Notes: a model not told the origin generated them from the sequence alone. Counted from the stretch's first letter, positions 1 through 7,810 are shown. The stretch is 64,000 bases of DNA from Roseivivax halotolerans (GCF_900115815.1 NZ_FOXV01000012.1:1-64000); one strand, 5' to 3'. Numbers and translations are program-made.

Positions 1-462
1 GCGCCTGTTCTTCTGGGGGATGCGTTAGAGGGAGAGGCGCGCGAGCTGGGCACCGTGATGGCCGGGATTGCCAAGGCGGTAGCGCGCCACGGCACACCTG
101 CTTCTCCGCCGGCCGTGCTGATATCGGGTGGAGAGACGACGGTGACAGTCGGCGATACGAAACCCGGTCGCGGTGGACGAAACACCGAGTTTTTGCTGTC
201 TCTCGCGCTCGCGCTGAATGGCCACAAAAACATTTCCGCAGTTGCCGCTGACACGGACGGCATCGACGGGACAGAGGATGCGGCTGGGGCAATTTTAGGT
301 CCAGACTTTGCAAGGGATGCGGCGCGCAAAGGCATCAATGCAAGTAGGGCGCTCGAGATGCATGACAGTTTCACGGTGTTCGACCAACTCGGCTACCTTG
401 TAACAACCGGGCCAACACTGACCAACGTAAACGATTTCCGAGCGATCGTGATACGCAGGTGA
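1..462 (+). CDS. Glycerate 2-kinase (MOFRL family), C-terminal part
   Basis: The reading frame is already open at the first base, so the 5' end lies outside the window. The visible 153 residues are the C-terminal MOFRL domain of the GckA/TtuD-type glycerate kinase family. The segments ISGGETTVTV, GRGGRNTEFLLSLA and DTDGIDGTEDAAGA are characteristic of that domain, which completes the active site for ATP-dependent phosphorylation of glycerate to 2-phosphoglycerate in glyoxylate or hydroxypyruvate use. The end sequence (TLTNVNDFRAIVI) matches a normal family C-terminus, so nothing seems missing at the 3' side. The neighbours are accessory genes and do not extend the pathway. Family assignment is confident; the exact substrate is inferred. 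Confidence 0.82.
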   Translation, partial: APVLLGDALEGEARELGTVMAGIAKAVARHGTPASPPAVLISGGETTVTVGDTKPGRGGRNTEFLLSLALALNGHKNISAVAADTDGIDGTEDAAGAILGPDFARDAARKGINASRALEMHDSFTVFDQLGYLVTTGPTLTNVNDFRAIVIRR

Positions 463-543
463 AAAAACAGTTTGCTTTGAGCGATTTGCAAAGCAGCGTG
501 ACAGCGACAGCGAATGGTGGGAGAGGGCCGTCCAGGCCCGCCC

Positions 544-1239
544 TCACCCCTCGAAAAAACGCCCCACGCCATAGGCGATCAGGGCAGCGGTCCCCCCGAT
601 CAGAATTGTTTCGGCCGCAGAGGTCCACCACCGCCGCAGCGACCACCGGCTTTTGAGAACGCCGATACCAGCGAACGTAACCGCTGTCGCCAGAACAGAG
701 GTCATGAAGGGATATGGCACCCCCACGGCGAATGGCACGAGCGGCAGAAGACCACAGCAGAGGAAGGCCAGGAAGGTGGCCACCGCATCCCGGGCGGGTG
801 TCGGTGTCGATGGCGCGTCGGTGCCGTCAACCAGAAGGCCGATCCAGGCTGATCGGCTTTGCTCGATGGCCTCCGTCGCTTGGGCAAGTGAGTCTCCGGT
901 CAGGCCACGCGCGGACAGAAGGCGTGACAGGCGCGTCCGCGCCGCGTCGGGGTCGCGCGTCACCAGCGCGGTGAACCAGGCACGCCGCCGCGCGGCATCC
1001 TCCATGTTTGCGCGCCCACCCGCATAGATGCCCGCTGCCATCGAAAACCCGTCCGCGACGACGTTGGCCGTTCCGAGGGCCAGCACCACGCTGATGGGCA
1101 GCCCCGCGCCGGCCACGCCGGCGACGATGGCGAACGCCGTCACCGTTCCGTCGATGGCGCCCAGCACCGCCTCGCGAAGATACGGCGCAGCGCCGTGATC
1201 GGCGTCCAGATCAGGCGAGGGCTCAGGGACATCTGTCAT
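544..1239 (-). CDS. VIT1/CCC1-family membrane transporter
   Basis: A 231-residue membrane protein of the VIT1/CCC1 family (vacuolar iron/manganese transporter homologues). After a short acidic N-terminus it shows the family signature REAVLGAIDGTVTAFAIVAG in the first membrane segment, then ANVVADGFSMAAGIYAG in the second. A soluble helical stretch of about 80 residues follows, then two or three more hydrophobic segments (FLAFLCCGLLPLVPFAVG, SVLATAVTFAGIGV, AETILIGGTAALIAYGVG). I chose the ATG giving MTDVPEPSP; the open frame runs further upstream, but that extension has no family similarity and lies over a divergent gene. The likely role is export or sequestration of divalent metal. The divergent neighbour is a broken cytochrome c. 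Confidence 0.8.
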   Translation of the reverse strand: MTDVPEPSPDLDADHGAAPYLREAVLGAIDGTVTAFAIVAGVAGAGLPISVVLALGTANVVADGFSMAAGIYAGGRANMEDAARRRAWFTALVTRDPDAARTRLSRLLSARGLTGDSLAQATEAIEQSRSAWIGLLVDGTDAPSTPTPARDAVATFLAFLCCGLLPLVPFAVGVPYPFMTSVLATAVTFAGIGVLKSRWSLRRWWTSAAETILIGGTAALIAYGVGRFFEG

Positions 1240-1348
1240 GCGGCTCAGTCCTATCCTTCCTGCATCGACATGGCGTTGATCCGGGTCAAAGCGTGCGATG
1301 GGCTGCGCCGGAAGGATCGAAACGACGATATAAATTGGAGGGGCACGC

Positions 1349-1740
1349 ATGGAGGGAAGAACATCGGCTTTGACGATGATGCTGGCCAGTCTGGTTTGGC
1401 CACAGGCAGCCCGGGCCTCGAGCTGTCGATAACTGCGCGCGGGGCCAAGCTGTTTCAGCAGACCTGCGCGGCCTTCCATGGTTTGGACGGCCGCGACGGG
1501 CTCGCACCGGGCCTGACGCGCATGACAATGGACGGGAGCGGCACGTTCCCCAGCATCGAGGTCCTGACCCGGATGCACGAGGGGGGCGACGCCATGCCGG
1601 CCTTCCGGGATCTCGTCCCGGGTCCGACCTTGGTGGTCGAGATAGAAGAAGGCAACGGAACCCCCGTACCCGAAGACATGATGGCGATCTGGCGGTATCT
1701 CGAGACGATCCAGCGTCCGGAACTCCAATCCCACGACTAA
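1349..1740 (+). pseudogene. Decayed mono-haem cytochrome c
   Basis: An ATG preceded by GGAGGGG (1337-1343) opens a signal peptide (MEGRTSALTMML... ending AARA) that stops after 28 codons. The mature-domain similarity continues in a different frame from about 1425: GAKLFQQT, the haem site, GLDGRDGLAPGLT, a candidate Met ligand in AMPAF, and a normal C-terminal helix (MMAIWRYLETIQ). The haem-attachment motif reads CAAFH, where CxxCH is expected; TTC for TGC is a single base change. A frameshift separating the signal peptide from the mature part, plus loss of one haem-linking cysteine, marks a dead gene. A short haem-less protein made from an internal start cannot be excluded. The intact ancestor would have been a periplasmic electron carrier. 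Confidence 0.75.
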
Positions 1741-2019
1741 GGGATTGCGTGCGAGCGCCTCGCTTCCGATCTCGCAGCTTCGGCGAATGGCTGGATCGGG
1801 TAAACTCCGCCGAGACAATCAGTATTCATGCGAAGGTCTGCTTCGGGCCGGTCGCGATGGGCTTGGCCCATGCTGCAACAGCGAGCGCACCCAAGATCGA
1901 CGCGGTCAGTTTGGGCTCCGAGCAGCCATTCGTGCAGCGCTCCCGTGGTAGCGTGGTAGGATCGCCCTGCCGACACGATGTCGGTGTTGCGGAGGATGGG
2001 GCGGACCGGAGGATCCACC

Positions 2020-2652
2020 ATGCCCACCACAAACCTTCCTGCCATCCGCCTTCGGAGACCAGCCTGGAACAGAGGCCGCATCGTCGGCCAGAAACGACCG
2101 CTTCTGCCGAAAGATGTCTGGGCCATTCGCGTGCGCCTCGAGATCGCTAACCGAATTCGGGATCTCGCCCTCTTCAACACTGCCATCGACAGCAAACTGC
2201 GAGGTTGCGATCTGATCAAGCTGAAGGTCGCCGATGTTTTCGCTGCCGGTCAGGTCAAAGAGCGCGCCTCGGTTATTCAAAGCAAGACACAGAAACCTGT
2301 CCGCTTCGAGATCACTGAGGGAACGCGGAAATCACTCCTGCGGTGGATGGACGAACCGTTGATGATCGGTTCCGAGTTCCTTTGGCCGGGACGGTTTCAC
2401 GAGCGGCTGCACATCTCGACCCGGCAATACGCACGCTTGGTCCGGGATTGGGTGAAATCGATCGGGCTGGAACCGAGTGCGTATGGAACCCATTCTATGC
2501 GCCGAACCAAGCTGGCTCAGATCTACCGCAACACTGGCAACCTGCGCGCTGTTCAGCTTTTTCTCGGTCACACTAAAATGGACAGCACCGTTCGTTACCT
2601 CGGCGTCGAACTTGAAGACGCCTTGGCAATACCTGAGCCAGTAGAAATCTGA
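2020..2652 (+). CDS. Small tyrosine recombinase (integrase), copy A
   Basis: About 210 residues, comprising essentially only the catalytic domain of the phage-integrase (tyrosine recombinase) family; an N-terminal core-binding domain is missing or very short. Catalytic residues can all be placed: Arg in SKLRGCDL, Lys in QSKTQKPVRF, the HxxR pair in THSMRRTK, the second His in FLGHTKMDST and the nucleophilic Tyr in VRYLG. I take the ATG preceded by GGAGG at 2009-2013; an ATG at 1978 is in frame but has no ribosome site. A DNA strand-exchange role is expected from the family, but its target site is unknown. It converges on its inverted twin 2.2 kb away. Confidence 0.85.
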   Translation: MPTTNLPAIRLRRPAWNRGRIVGQKRPLLPKDVWAIRVRLEIANRIRDLALFNTAIDSKLRGCDLIKLKVADVFAAGQVKERASVIQSKTQKPVRFEITEGTRKSLLRWMDEPLMIGSEFLWPGRFHERLHISTRQYARLVRDWVKSIGLEPSAYGTHSMRRTKLAQIYRNTGNLRAVQLFLGHTKMDSTVRYLGVELEDALAIPEPVEI

Positions 2653-2658
2653 AGGCTC

Positions 2659-2680
2659 GGGCCGTTTTCAAAGACGGCCC
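2659..2680 (+). terminator. Hairpin after recombinase copy A
   Basis: GGGCCGT and ACGGCCC form a 7-bp stem around an 8-base loop, 6 bases after the stop codon. No clear T-run follows, so termination strength is uncertain. The equivalent hairpin exists after copy B at the same distance, which suggests it belongs to the cassette. Confidence 0.55.
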
Positions 2681-3002
2681 ACTCCGGACCTTCGAGATGT
2701 TCGGCCTTGCTGCGCCGCGGCTTCCCCGAACCGGCCCTCCATGACATCGTGCAGCGAAATCGAAAGGTCGGAGGTCTGCTGAGCGGGACCTTCCGGACCT
2801 TCGCTGCGCATGCTCGGTTTACGCTGCGCACACGCAGTCACCCGGGAGGCAGGGCGGGGAGCAGTCGTTCGCTGCGGTATGTGCGAACTGCGGTGACGGG
2901 GGAGCAAACGCATTGGGTGCCCTGACGGCGATCAGACGAACATGATATCAGTTTGGCCCGCAGCCTGCGTCTCGGAGGCCGGCGGGATATTCCCTTTCTC
3001 GA
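2681..3002. other. Intergenic stretch without a supported gene
   Basis: About 320 bases between recombinase copy A and the AraC gene. Short open frames exist on both strands, but none shows a domain, ribosome site or codon pattern that I trust. The sequence has repeated fragments such as GACCTTC and GCTGCGC, and looks like degenerate intergenic repeat DNA. Confidence 0.4.
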
Positions 3003-3932
3003 TCACGAAGCGCCGACTTCCGCGATCGTGTCCACTTCCAACGCGCGCCGCATGTAGCGGCCGGGAGGCTCACCGACGTGGCGGCTGAAGGCCGTGCTGA
3101 ACGTGCTCGCCGATCCATAGCCGATCCGATCCGCGATGTCGGCAATCGACAACGCTCCTTCCCGCAGCAGCGACTTGGCGACGGCCATGCGCCAGGCCAG
3201 AAGATAGTCCATCGGCGTCATGCCGACGGTCCTCAGGAACCTGTCGAAAAAGGCGGAGCGCGACATTCCGACCTCCCGCGCAAGGCGGTTTGCGGTCCAG
3301 TTCCGCTTAAGATCGCCGTGCATCAGACGCAACGCCGTCACAACGCGGTCATCCGACAGCCCACGCAACAGGCTTGGCCCGGACGTAGTACCGGGCACTG
3401 ATCGCAGACCCTCGATCAACAGAATTTCGACCAGCCGCTCCAGGATCAACTCCCGCCCGACGTCGTCTCGGCCGGCCTCGTCGCCGACCAGATGCACAAG
3501 CTGCGTCAACCGCGCGGTTCCGCGGATGTGAATGACCTGCGGTAGCAGCTTCACGAGCAGGTCAGCGTCCGGGGAAGCAAATGAGAAGTAGCCGCCGAAC
3601 TGACGCATATCGGCGGGTACGCCTTTCCTGCCGTGGCGCACCTCCTGCCCGGACGGATGCAGGTCCCCGGGGGTGGCCCGGCGTCCGGTCGCGTCGGGCG
3701 ACGACATGGTGAAGGCCGGGGTCGCGGGCAGAAGAACGAAATCGCCTTCCTCCAGCAGGATCGGCGCTTCCCCCTCCACTGCGAGCAGGCAACGTCCAAG
3801 CGTCACCGCGCAGAAGCCGGGATGGCGCATGGGCGCGTAGCGGACGGCCCATTCCCCCGCTCCGGAAATCCCTTTTGAGAATACGGCCTTCGGCCGCAAG
3901 AGGCGGATGATCTGCTCAAGAGGATCGGCCAT
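3003..3932 (-). CDS. AraC-family transcriptional regulator with cupin-type sensor
   Basis: A 309-residue regulator. The N-terminal ~190 residues resemble the AraC-associated cupin domain (the segment from MADPLEQIIRLLRPKAVFSKGISGAGEWAVRYAP through EGDFVLLPATPAF), where a small ligand would bind. The C-terminal ~100 residues carry two helix-turn-helix units (WTANRLAREVGMSRSAFFDRF and LSIADIADRIGYGSASTFSTAF, as separate HTH motifs) ending in the usual PPGRYMRR. The start MADPLEQ is preferred because upstream in-frame residues do not fit the family. It is divergent from an SDR oxidoreductase with about 100 bases between them, the usual arrangement in which the regulator controls the oxidoreductase. 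Ligand unknown. Confidence 0.88.
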   Translation of the reverse strand: MADPLEQIIRLLRPKAVFSKGISGAGEWAVRYAPMRHPGFCAVTLGRCLLAVEGEAPILLEEGDFVLLPATPAFTMSSPDATGRRATPGDLHPSGQEVRHGRKGVPADMRQFGGYFSFASPDADLLVKLLPQVIHIRGTARLTQLVHLVGDEAGRDDVGRELILERLVEILLIEGLRSVPGTTSGPSLLRGLSDDRVVTALRLMHGDLKRNWTANRLAREVGMSRSAFFDRFLRTVGMTPMDYLLAWRMAVAKSLLREGALSIADIADRIGYGSASTFSTAFSRHVGEPPGRYMRRALEVDTIAEVGAS

Positions 3933-3993
3933 CCTGGACCTTCGCAAATTAAAATTGGACTTTGAGTCGATGATTGTCCGGATTTTGGCCGCT

Positions 3994-4032
3994 ATGTCAG
4001 TCTCGTCAACACAAAACACAGGAGACTGACAT
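3994..4032 (+). promoter_or_regulatory. 11-bp inverted repeat covering the SDR ribosome site and start codon
   Basis: ATGTCAGTCTC (3994-4004) and GAGACTGACAT (4022-4032) are perfect reverse complements separated by 17 bases. The right arm contains most of the GGAG ribosome site and the first two bases of the SDR start codon. In RNA the stem would hide translation initiation; in DNA the same repeat could be a regulator operator. The sequence cannot distinguish these. Confidence 0.55.
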
Positions 4033-4774
4033 GAAGACCGTCCTCATCACCGGCTGCTCCTCGGGCTACGGACTTGCAACAGCGCGCCACTTCCATGCCA
4101 AAGGCTGGACCGTCATCGCCACCATGCGTTCACCTCGCGAAGGGCTGTTCGCGCCATCCGATCGGCTCCGGCTTCTGTCGCTGGATGTGACCGACCCTGA
4201 CAGTATCCGGGCAGCGATCGAGGCCGCCGGTCCGATTGATGCCTTGGTCAACAACGCCGGAATCGGGGTCGTGGGGGCCTTCGAGGCAACGCCGATGGCG
4301 CATGTCCGAAAAGTGTTCGAAACGAATACCTTCGGCACGATGGCCATGGTTCGGGCGGCAATCCCGGGGATGCGGTCACGCGGATCGGGCGTGATTGTGA
4401 ACGTCACCTCCAGCGTGACATTGGCCCCGATGCCCCTCGCTGCGGCCTATACGGCAAGCAAGCAGGCCATCGAGGGATTTACCGGATCGCTCGCACACGA
4501 ACTCGGAGCTTTCGGCGTCCGCGCCAAGCTGGTTGAGCCCGGCTACGCCCCGACCACGCGTTTCGCCGAGAACACCGACATCGATGTCGCGGATTTGATT
4601 CCTGAAGCCTATGCCGACTTCGCGGCGCCGATCTTCGCGGCCTTCGCGACACCGGCCCTGACCACTTCGGAAAGCGATGTCGCCGAAGCGGTCTGGCTTG
4701 CGGCTCAGGACAAGACGGACCGCTTGCGCTTTCCGGCCGGTTCCGACGCGGTGGCCTTGGCGCAGGCAAGTTGA
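4031..4774 (+). CDS. Short-chain dehydrogenase/reductase
   Basis: A 247-residue classical SDR. The cofactor motif TGCSSGYG lies at residues ~7-14, the NNAG structural motif follows at ~80, the catalytic Ser is in VTSSVT, and the YTASK catalytic pair lies at ~150. The C-terminal substrate loop (GYAPTTRFAENTDIDVADL) matches SDRs that act on unknown small carbonyl substrates and gives no substrate identity. It acts in the cytoplasm with NAD(H) or NADP(H). It is divergent from a cupin-AraC regulator and enclosed by the two recombinase cassettes. An in-frame ATG upstream (at 3994) has no ribosome site; the chosen ATG has GGAG at 4021-4024. Confidence 0.88.
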   Translation: MKTVLITGCSSGYGLATARHFHAKGWTVIATMRSPREGLFAPSDRLRLLSLDVTDPDSIRAAIEAAGPIDALVNNAGIGVVGAFEATPMAHVRKVFETNTFGTMAMVRAAIPGMRSRGSGVIVNVTSSVTLAPMPLAAAYTASKQAIEGFTGSLAHELGAFGVRAKLVEPGYAPTTRFAENTDIDVADLIPEAYADFAAPIFAAFATPALTTSESDVAEAVWLAAQDKTDRLRFPAGSDAVALAQAS

Positions 4775-4812
4775 CGCGAGCTGCGCCGTTACTTCATGAA
4801 CAAACGGTGAAA

Positions 4813-4846
4813 GCCGTCATTCGCAGGGCAACCGGCGAATGACGGC
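4813..4846. terminator. 12-bp hairpin between convergent SDR and recombinase genes
   Basis: GCCGTCATTCGC and GCGAATGACGGC form a perfect 12-bp stem with a 10-base loop, 38 bases after the SDR stop. It sits between two converging genes and would work from either side. No T-run is evident. Confidence 0.6.
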
Positions 4847-4847
4847 T

Positions 4848-4873
4848 CTGGGCCGTCCGTGAAGACGGCCCAG
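4848..4873 (-). terminator. Hairpin after recombinase copy B
   Basis: CTGGGCCGTC and GACGGCCCAG form a 10-bp stem with a 6-base loop just after the stop codon of copy B. It is the counterpart of the hairpin after copy A, so it is conserved within the cassette. Confidence 0.6.
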
Positions 4874-4877
4874 CTTG

Positions 4878-5510
4878 TTACATTTCCACCGCCTCGGAAA
4901 TCGCCAGCGCATCCTCCAGCTCGACGCCGAGGTAGCGGACAGTGCTGTCCATCTTGGTATGACCCAGCAAAAGCTGAACCGCCCGCAGGTTTCCTGTCTT
5001 GCGGTAGATCTGTGCGACCTTGGTTCGCCGCATGGAATGGGTCCCGTAGGCACTCGGCTCAAGGCCGACCGAGGTCACCCAATCGCGCACAAGCCGGGCA
5101 TACTGGCGCGTTGAAATGTGCAGACGCTCGTGAAAGCGCCCGGGCCAGAGATACTCGGAACCGATCATGGCCGGATCCTGAAGCCACGCTGCGATCGACC
5201 TGCGTGTGCCCTCGGTGATCTCGAACCGCACGGGTTGCCTGGTCTTGCTCTGGTTGATTGATGTGCGCTCTTTGACCTGTCCGGCCGCAAACACGTCCGC
5301 CACCTTGAGACTGACGAGATCGCACCCGCGCAGTTTGCTGTCGATGGCAGTGTTGAAGAGGGCGAGATCCCGAATTCGGTTAGCGATCTCGAGGCGCACG
5401 CGAATGGCCCAGACATCTTTCGGCAGAAGCGGTCGTTTCTGGCCGACGATGCGGCCTCTGTTCCAGGCTGGTCTCCGAAGGCGGATGGCAGGGAGGTTTG
5501 TGGTGGGCAA
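4878..5510 (-). CDS. Small tyrosine recombinase (integrase), copy B
   Basis: A close homologue of copy A with all catalytic residues kept: Arg in SKLRGCDL, Lys in QSKTRQP, THSMRRTK, LLGHTKMDST and VRYLG. The first ~60 residues are almost identical to copy A; about 25 substitutions accumulate later (for example SIAAWLQDP against SLLRWMDEP). The start codon corresponding to the ATG of copy A is TTG here, with the same GGAGG site upstream, so copy B may be translated less efficiently. An alternative ATG 15 codons upstream lacks a ribosome site. Function as for copy A. Confidence 0.82.
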   Translation of the reverse strand: MPTTNLPAIRLRRPAWNRGRIVGQKRPLLPKDVWAIRVRLEIANRIRDLALFNTAIDSKLRGCDLVSLKVADVFAAGQVKERTSINQSKTRQPVRFEITEGTRRSIAAWLQDPAMIGSEYLWPGRFHERLHISTRQYARLVRDWVTSVGLEPSAYGTHSMRRTKVAQIYRKTGNLRAVQLLLGHTKMDSTVRYLGVELEDALAISEAVEM

Positions 5511-5674
5511 GGTGGATCCTCCGGTCCGCCCCATCCTCCGCAACACCGACATCATGTCGGCAGGACGATCCTACCACGCTACCACGGGAGCGCTGCACGA
5601 ATGGCTGCTCGGAGCCCTTCTACGGCGTTCACGGAGAAAGCTGAGAGACGGGTGACTTGTCCAAGTGCGGCCGG

Positions 5675-6580
5675 TCAAGCCATCGGCGGCGCGCTGATCT
5701 CCGACGCCAGCCGCTCGACAAACTTGTCTATTCGAAGCGAGCGCACCGCGCGGGGGTTCAGCAAAGCCACGATGTCGGCGTCTGGGAGTGACCAGTCCGG
5801 CAACACGCGCACCAGCCTGCCGGCGCGCAGATCGGCGGAAATGCTCCATTCGGACCGCTCTACGATACCGAAGCCCTCCAGCGCCCAGGCGCGCAGGACT
5901 TCGCCGTCGTTGCAGCCATAGACCGGCTGCACGCGCAGGTTCATCTCGATGCCTTCCGGGCCCGTCAGGGGCCAAAGCGTGGCGTCGGCCCGGTTCTCGC
6001 GAACCACGCCGACCCGGTGGGCAGCTACATCCTCCGGCCTCTGGGGAAGACCGAAGCGCCTGGCGTAGCCGGCCGACGCCACCAGCAGGCGACGGTTCGG
6101 CGCGAGCTTGCGCTGCGTAGTCCGCAGGTCCGGCAACCGTCCGACATGGACCAGGAGATCCCAGAGCCCATCGTTCATCGCGCCCACAGGATCTTCGCTG
6201 AGGCTGAGCATCGGGCGCAGCTCCTGGTTCTCGTCGCCGAAGCGGGCGAGAACCGGCGCGACGCGCAGCCGCCCGAAGCCGAAGGGGGCAATGACATGGA
6301 GCGGCCCCTCGATACGACCCGCCCGAGCAGCCATCTCGTCCGCGAGGCTTTCCACGTCGTCCAGGATGTCCTTTGCCCGATCAACGAGATAGGCCCCTTC
6401 GGCCGTCAGCCTGAGCTGGCCCCGCCCGCGCTCGATGAGCCGCAATCGCAAACGGTCTTCCAGCAGCGCCAGCCGTTGCGAAACCGCGGGCGGCGTCACG
6501 CCCAGACCGCGCGCCGCCGCCGCAAGGCTCGGTGCTGCGGAGAGGGCCGTAAGAAATCGGAGATCGGAGACATCAAACAT
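5675..6580 (-). CDS. LysR-family transcriptional regulator
   Basis: A 301-residue LysR protein. The N-terminal winged helix-turn-helix (LRFLTALSAAPSLAAAARGLGV then TPPAVSQRLALLEDRLRLRL) is followed by the linker helix and the periplasmic-binding-protein-like effector domain (GPLHVIAPFGFGRLRVAPVL..., LVHVGRLPD, CNDGEVLRAWALEGFGIV). It is divergent from the DSD1-like/ornithine-cyclodeaminase-like pair with 92 bases between, so those two genes are its likely targets, with an amino acid or its product as effector (inference). An ATTAAG-N6-CTTAAT palindrome overlaps its own start codon, suggesting autoregulation. Confidence 0.88.
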   Translation of the reverse strand: MFDVSDLRFLTALSAAPSLAAAARGLGVTPPAVSQRLALLEDRLRLRLIERGRGQLRLTAEGAYLVDRAKDILDDVESLADEMAARAGRIEGPLHVIAPFGFGRLRVAPVLARFGDENQELRPMLSLSEDPVGAMNDGLWDLLVHVGRLPDLRTTQRKLAPNRRLLVASAGYARRFGLPQRPEDVAAHRVGVVRENRADATLWPLTGPEGIEMNLRVQPVYGCNDGEVLRAWALEGFGIVERSEWSISADLRAGRLVRVLPDWSLPDADIVALLNPRAVRSLRIDKFVERLASEISAPPMA

Positions 6581-6596
6581 TAAGGCGCAGCTTAAT
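6579..6596. promoter_or_regulatory. Palindrome at the LysR start codon
   Basis: ATTAAG, six bases, CTTAAT: a perfect 6-bp dyad in an AT-poor neighbourhood, overlapping the start codon of the LysR gene and 77 bases upstream of the divergent enzyme gene. The position fits a LysR autoregulatory and activation site; binding is inferred. Confidence 0.45.
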
Positions 6597-6672
6597 GCGT
6601 GCTTCAGATCGTGTGAATATACCCTGAAAGGTTGCGAGGGTAGACCTCAGGCCATGCTGGAGGATTCACCCG

Positions 6673-7800
6673 ATGATAGAGCCCGCTCCGTTGAACCAGG
6701 ATGCCCTGCCCACACCCGCGCTGCTGCTGGACGAGGCGCGGATGATGCGGAACATCGCACGACTGGCCGGGCGCGCAGAGAGCCTCGGTGTCTCGCTGCG
6801 CCCCCATCTGAAGACGGCCAAATCCGTCGAGGCCGCACGTCGCCTGACCGGCGGGACGCTCGGTCCCATTACCGTCTCGACCCTCGCGGAAGCCGAAGTG
6901 TTTCACGAGGCAGGGCACGCGGATATTCTCTACGCCGTCGGCATCGCCCCGCAGAAGCTGGAGCGCGTGCAAGCGCTGCGCGCCCGCGGCTGCGACCTGA
7001 TGGTGATCCTCGACAGCGAGGCGCAGGCACAGGCCGTGGCGCGGGCGGCCGTTCCTGCGCTGATAGAGATCGAAAGCGACGGCCATCGTGGCGGGCTTCG
7101 ACCGGATGATCCGGCGCTGATCCAGATCGGGCGCATCTTGAACACAGTCGGGTGCTTGCGCGGCGTGATGACTCATGCAGGCGAAAGCTATGGCGTGCGG
7201 GGGGACGCCGCCCACGCCGCTTTCGCCGAACTGGAGCGCGAGGCCGCCGTCGCCGCAGCAGAGGCGCTGCGTGACGCGGGCCTGCCGTGCCCGGTCGTGA
7301 GTGTAGGTTCGACGCCAACTGCCCATGCCGCGCGCGATCTGACCGGCGTGACGGAGCTGCGGGCCGGGGTCTACATGTTCTTCGATCTCGTGATGGCCGG
7401 GATCGAGGTCTGCACCGTGGACGACATCGCGCTCAGCGTGCTGACGACCGTGATCGGACACCAGCCGGCCAAGGGCTGGACCATGATCGACGCCGGGTGG
7501 ATGGCCCTGTCGCGCGACCGCGGCACGGCGGCGCAGGACGTGGATCAGGGTTATGGCCTGGTCTGCGACGAGAACGGCCATGTTCTTCCCGACCTGATCG
7601 TGAGCAGCGCCAATCAGGAGCACGGGATCGTCTCGCTCCGCCCTGGCGCGGACGGGTCGGTGCCGGACTTGCCCGTGGGGACACGCCTGCGCGTCCTGCC
7701 GAACCACGCCTGCGCGACCGCCGCGCAGCATGATCGTTACAACGTGCTGCCGGTGGACGGCGGCCCTACGCAGACTTGGCACCGCTTCGGCGGCTGGTAA
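6673..7800 (+). CDS. DSD1-like PLP enzyme (D-serine/3-hydroxyaspartate dehydratase or aldolase family)
   Basis: A 375-residue fold-type III PLP enzyme. The N-terminal alanine-racemase-like barrel carries the PLP lysine in RPHLKTAKS (~residue 48). The C-terminal D-serine-dehydratase-like domain carries the zinc-binding His and Cys in LPNHACAT near the end. This family includes D-threonine aldolase, D-threo-3-hydroxyaspartate dehydratase and the beta-hydroxyaspartate aldolase BhcC; sequence alone does not separate them. A GGAGG site precedes the ATG. The next gene, 10 bases downstream, is an ornithine-cyclodeaminase-like reductase, and a LysR regulator is divergent. The pair resembles the last two enzymes of the beta-hydroxyaspartate cycle, but the first two are absent here. 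Confidence 0.8.
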   Translation: MIEPAPLNQDALPTPALLLDEARMMRNIARLAGRAESLGVSLRPHLKTAKSVEAARRLTGGTLGPITVSTLAEAEVFHEAGHADILYAVGIAPQKLERVQALRARGCDLMVILDSEAQAQAVARAAVPALIEIESDGHRGGLRPDDPALIQIGRILNTVGCLRGVMTHAGESYGVRGDAAHAAFAELEREAAVAAAEALRDAGLPCPVVSVGSTPTAHAARDLTGVTELRAGVYMFFDLVMAGIEVCTVDDIALSVLTTVIGHQPAKGWTMIDAGWMALSRDRGTAAQDVDQGYGLVCDENGHVLPDLIVSSANQEHGIVSLRPGADGSVPDLPVGTRLRVLPNHACATAAQHDRYNVLPVDGGPTQTWHRFGGW

Positions 7801-7810
7801 GGCGACCGAC

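Larger units (their letters stand above)
1913..2682 (+). repeat. Recombinase cassette copy A (inverted pair with copy B)
   Basis: A unit made of about 107 bases of upstream DNA, a tyrosine recombinase gene and a GC-rich hairpin just after the stop codon. The same unit occurs in reverse orientation at 4848-5617 with the same length and, as far as I can follow it, no indels. The first 289 bases (1913-2201) differ from copy B at only four positions by my reading; the remainder is clearly more diverged. The outer edge of both copies begins GGGCTCCGAGCAGCC, and the flanking sequence outside is unrelated. The two copies bracket the AraC and SDR genes. Confidence 0.8.
4848..5617 (-). repeat. Recombinase cassette copy B (inverted pair with copy A)
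   Basis: The reverse-oriented counterpart of 1913-2682, with the same length and the same order of upstream DNA, recombinase gene and hairpin. Identity is very high from 5617 down to 5329 and then drops, so the pair looks mosaic. Together the two copies form inverted repeats around a 2.2-kb AraC/SDR segment. Confidence 0.8.

Noticed and set aside
1195-1740. A functional 181-residue protein from an upstream start
   Set aside because: Its N-terminal part overlaps the VIT promoter and start and has no similarity; only the cytochrome segment is real, and that is broken.
1913-5617. An integrated prophage
   Set aside because: Two recombinases are the only phage-like genes; no structural, replication or lysis genes and no tRNA-derived attachment site are visible.
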